Positions 60,733 through 64,000 of a stretch of 64,000 nucleotides of DNA are shown here, piece after piece; the first letter of the stretch is position 1, and every line of letters begins with the position of its first letter. Source of the stretch: Hypholoma sublateritium FD-334 SS-4 (lineage: Eukaryota > Basidiomycota > Agaricomycetes > Agaricales > Strophariaceae); contig KN817524.1 of the NCBI GenBank assembly GCA_000827495.1, positions 498,262 to 562,261 of the forward strand, given 5' to 3'. The position numbers were made by a program, and so were the translations under genes. A model generated the notes under the pieces. It saw only the letters and a program-made list of their open reading frames with translations. It made no database searches and had not been told where the DNA came from.

Positions 60733-61018
60733 CCGGTGTTACATAAAAATCAAACCCAGAAACATGGGCCATTCTAAGTAGTAGGATAGGACTCAAGCTT
60801 TGACAGAACAAAGGATAGGATAGAAGCAAATTGTCTGCTGAGGGCTCGAAAAGGACCGAGAATGCTGGAAAGAGCTGAAGTCAAGTGTGAAGCTAATTTG
60901 AAGTTTGAGGCTAACGATTTGTGATATGCAAATGGTCAACTAGCGGAGGTACGATTGGCATATGACTACATAGTGAAAAGCAGTCATGTAGTGCGAACAA
61001 GTTTTTTGAATCTATCAA

Positions 61019-62117
61019 TCAAGTCGGTTGCATCTTCAGCAGTCTATAAATGAATATATGGTCAAAAGATTCAGAGTGATTTAAAAAAAAAACATATATA
61101 TTGCAGATATATGCGCACCTTCTCCTGTTGTTTGGCTTGCTCGAGCTGATGCCGGGCTCTCTTGGAAACCTCTGACAATAATTCATTTCGGCGAGTGCTA
61201 TTGCTTTTGACTTTATCAAGATAAAGATAAAGTCATTAGTAGGGCACTTAGGACATGTATGGATATTTAAAAAAAAACGGACGCTTTGTACTGGCTGCCT
61301 CGAGGGTTTTTGCTCTGAGCTTCCCCAAATCGTTGCAGATGGGCGCATAGAGTACAGCAAGGCGCTCAAACGTGTCCTAAATATACGCATACTTTAGCAA
61401 ATCGAGGGCAGGGGTAAGTATCTAGCAAGCCTTGTTGGAAGATATCACTGGGTAGCAGTCGTCGTGATATTTCTGTAGTCCGATTTCTTGGGATCGCATT
61501 TCAGACAGTATGATCTGGATTCCTTCCCTGGAACGCTATTCAGGGATTGTTTTTCCAAGTTGATGATACAATGCGAAATGAGAACTGACATCGCATTGAT
61601 GCTATGGCTGACGATTTCCTTCGCGTTTTTACGTGCGCCGGTATAAAGAGTAATTTTCCTGGAATTAAAAGGCGCTGAATGGCCTAGGGTTTTCTTCGAT
61701 TTTTGTTCTGTTACAAGTAAGATTTGTTATGCCAGACTAAGCAGCGCTCTAGCCTACCAAGCTTGTCTCGAACGGCTTTGAGAATTTGTGAGCTTCCATA
61801 CGAGCCATAGAATTAGCTGCAAAACCAATATCTCATGTTTGGAAAAGTGAACTTGGCTGATTCTGCTTCGCCGTCACTTCCATCGACCACCTTGAACTCT
61901 TCTTGCGAAAGGGAATCATCCAAATGAGCGGTTTTCCTAGTTTGAGGTTTCGGATTAGCAGTGCGACGAACTAGCTTTGAGGCTGTTAGAGTCAGGTTGC
62001 GGTCAGAAAATTTGACAGAAAGGTAAGTCGAGAAAAATGAAGAGCATTAACGAGCTTCCACCGACACAAATCGGAATGAACCAGCGCGTCATTCCACCTA
62101 CTCGGGCTTTTGGGCAT
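61019..62117 (-). CDS. Unresolved hypothetical gene (several plausible exons)
   Basis: Not recognised. Exon-like stretches occur on the minus strand: MPKSPSRWNDALVHSDL from 62117; SKLVRRTANPKPQTRK and LSQEEFKVVDGSDGEAESAKF (61850-61975); GARKNAKEIVSHSINAMSVLI (61560-61650); SQEIGLQKYHDDCYPVIS (61450-61480); DTFERLAVLYAPICNDLGKLRAKTLE (in outline, 61290-61380); and NELLSEVSKRARHQLEQAKQQEK (in outline, 61120-61200). Helical, charged composition suggests a coiled-coil or BAR-like protein. I could not join all exons in frame, so exon structure, start and stop are uncertain, and decay cannot be excluded. Confidence 0.45.
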
Positions 62118-62477
62118 ATTACTTGTTACTTTTATTGAAAGATTTAATTCGATAAGTTGGTTGCCTAAGAAGGATTGGGGCTTTTGTGTGACGGGAGCCA
62201 GCCAACCTGCAGCCGTCAATGGAGACGGGATTGACGGAGTTTGAAATTCGAGGCCTTACGAATGAGTTTTATATAATCATATCTTGTTCGAAGTGGCGGC
62301 AACTTGGTGGCGACCACTACATTGAAAACCACTAAGTAGTGGCATTCTTCCAGGACCTCACTCCTTTGTCCCCATCTTGACCCCTTACTCGCCACGCAGT
62401 CGCGGCATGCTGCCGTGGCATAAATCTGTGTCTACCTATCTTATTTGAAATACATCACCCTCAGAACTGCTCGCAAA

Positions 62478-64000
62478 ATGTCTGGTACTGGAACACCTTT
62501 ACAACCGACTATATCCGATTATTTCCAACCCACTTCCATTCCCCGTAAAACAGGGAAGCGGATGAGTTCTCCTATAGATTTGACTATAGAGGACGGAGGG
62601 TTCGAATTACCGTCAAAACGTCCTCGATTGACAGGCCCTGAACCTCTACCGTTGAACTGCGTTGGGGCATCTTCTTCGAGTTCTGTTAATGATTGGCGTT
62701 ACTCCCCTGATAAACCACAGTCACCGCATAAGCGTCCGTCCGGCTCCCGTACTAAATCTGATGAAAAGCGTTTAGCAGCCTTCAAACGGAGTTTATTACA
62801 AGACAATAATCGTTTCATCAAGAAGGACCACCCTGGTGAAGTGGGTCCAGACCAGGGAACATCAGTGGTGAACGAGGCAAAGCACGTCGCCGATGGAGCA
62901 GGTCAAGATTCCGACACTTTCAAACAGCTGACAGATATGTTCTCCAATCCTCGAAAGCCAAAGGGAATCGTCAAAACTAGTGCAAAGAAGGTTACGGAGT
63001 TGGGACCAAGCGGCGAACCTTATACTCCTCTGGAGAAACAGGTCAGTGCCCACTGGATCCTTTGGCATACACTCTTCGTTACAAATCTATGTGATCCATA
63101 AGATACTCCAAGTCAAGAAAGAAAACATTGGGACTGTCCTGATGGTAGAAGTTGGTTACAAATACAAATTCTTTGACACAGACGCGGAAGTAAGTAACCA
63201 ATTTCAGGTATTCAGAGGAATGCAATTAAACTCTACATCGGCAGGTAGCAGCCAAAGAGCTGGGAATGGTAGCCTTCATGGATCGTAATTTCTTGGTTGC
63301 ATCTATTCCAGCTCACCGACGAGATATTCATCTCAAGAAGTCAATCAGTCACATCCTTTTGTTCGAATGCATTACTGATTTTACATCTAATAAAGACTTC
63401 TTTCAGCGGGATACCGAGTGGGTTTTGTAGAGCAAATTGAAACGGCTGCGCTGAAAAAAGTCGGCGATAATCGAAATGCGCCGTTCGATCGCAAACTTAC
63501 AAAATTATATACAGCAGCAACGTTAGTCAAGGCTCACCTTCCACGCACGAGCGAACATCCTCTGACGACTGGGTGCATAGTTACATTGACGGCTTGGACT
63601 CTGTCGATGATCTCGATGAACGTGGTGCCTCTGTGTTCATGTGCCTCATAGAAGAAGAAACGAAAGGGGACAATGGAGTAGGTGTCACTACCGGGATGAT
63701 TACCATCTGTCCAAGTACAGGAGATGTTGTATGGGACGACTTTAATGGTGCGTGCTAATCTTAACCATACATCTAACCTCTAATACACATTTCTTTAGAC
63801 ACAATTATGCGTCTTGAACTCGAAGTGGGTCGCATTTTGATCGATTTCACCCAGCACTTAACAAATGAACTAGACCCGTTTGGTTCATGTCCAACCAGCA
63901 GAAATATTGATTCCTAAAGACAATCTTAGCCCAGCGACCAGAAAAATGATCTCTCATTTCACAAGGTGGGTGATGCCTGCTGTGGCATCGCTTGATTAAT
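62478..64000 (+). CDS. MSH3: DNA mismatch repair protein MSH3, C-terminus cut by window edge
   Basis: MutS homologue forming MutS-beta with MSH2, which recognises insertion/deletion loops. The start [20 protein letters not shown] (62478) contains a PIP box, QPTISDYF, for PCNA binding. A disordered, basic region follows. The mismatch-binding MutS-I domain begins [20 protein letters not shown] and goes on to [20 protein letters not shown], then [22 protein letters not shown]. Next come [16 protein letters not shown] and [13 protein letters not shown]. The connector has [23 protein letters not shown]. Introns are short. The lever, clamp and ATPase domains lie beyond base 64000. Confidence 0.95.

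Overview
This window looks like nuclear DNA of a mushroom-forming basidiomycete (Agaricomycetes type). Genes are dense on both strands and are cut by many short introns (mostly about 50-65 nt, GT-AG). Protein families include basidiomycete-typical ones (DUF7918, an HSP9/HSP12-like protein, Cys-rich single-pass membrane proteins), and there are no operons or bacterial signals. Two N bases near 47.55 kb mark it as a draft assembly. About 27 protein genes and one tRNA can be supported. Both edge genes are cut by the window.

Layout. 0-9.6 kb: USP48-like deubiquitinase (left-truncated, -), GAA1 GPI transamidase subunit (+), TAF7 (-), SAM37/metaxin (-). 9.9-19 kb: DUF7918 protein (-), ExoIII-type AP endonuclease (+), tRNA-Phe (+), OTU1 deubiquitinase (-), HSP9/HSP12-like stress protein (+), CHMP7-like ESCRT-III protein (-). 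19.3-22.9 kb: a tandem pair of paralogous Cys-rich single-pass membrane proteins (-). 22.9-30 kb: a gene-poor stretch, an aldo-keto reductase (-), another poor stretch, then an SPFH/Band-7 protein (+). 30-41 kb: ATG8 (+), RAD57-like recombinase (-), a very intron-rich ABCC transporter (+), then 1.4 kb without a supportable gene. 41-50.6 kb: complex I 24-kDa subunit (+), bestrophin-like channel (-), BMT2 rRNA methyltransferase (-), a multi-pass membrane protein (+), a 356-bp inverted-repeat element, SDA1 (-). 51-64 kb: MYND zinc-finger protein (-), M28/glutaminyl-cyclase-like enzyme (-), TRS23 (+), HOP1-like HORMA-PHD protein (+), NAD(P)H-hydrate epimerase (+), an unresolved gene (-), and MSH3 (+, right-truncated).

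Functionally this is mostly housekeeping: protein turnover and membrane traffic (two deubiquitinases, GAA1, CHMP7, TRS23, ATG8), DNA repair and meiosis (AP endonuclease, RAD57, HOP1, MSH3), ribosome biogenesis (BMT2, SDA1) and mitochondria (SAM37, complex I). The genes are not visibly organised as a pathway. I see no convincing new defence or biosynthetic system. The most interesting items are the TA-flanked inverted-repeat element at 47.4-47.7 kb, the tandem Cys-rich membrane protein pair, the HORMA-PHD-winged-helix architecture, and the unusual tail of ATG8. Exon boundaries were read by eye from splice consensus and reading frame, so gene spans are more reliable than individual introns.
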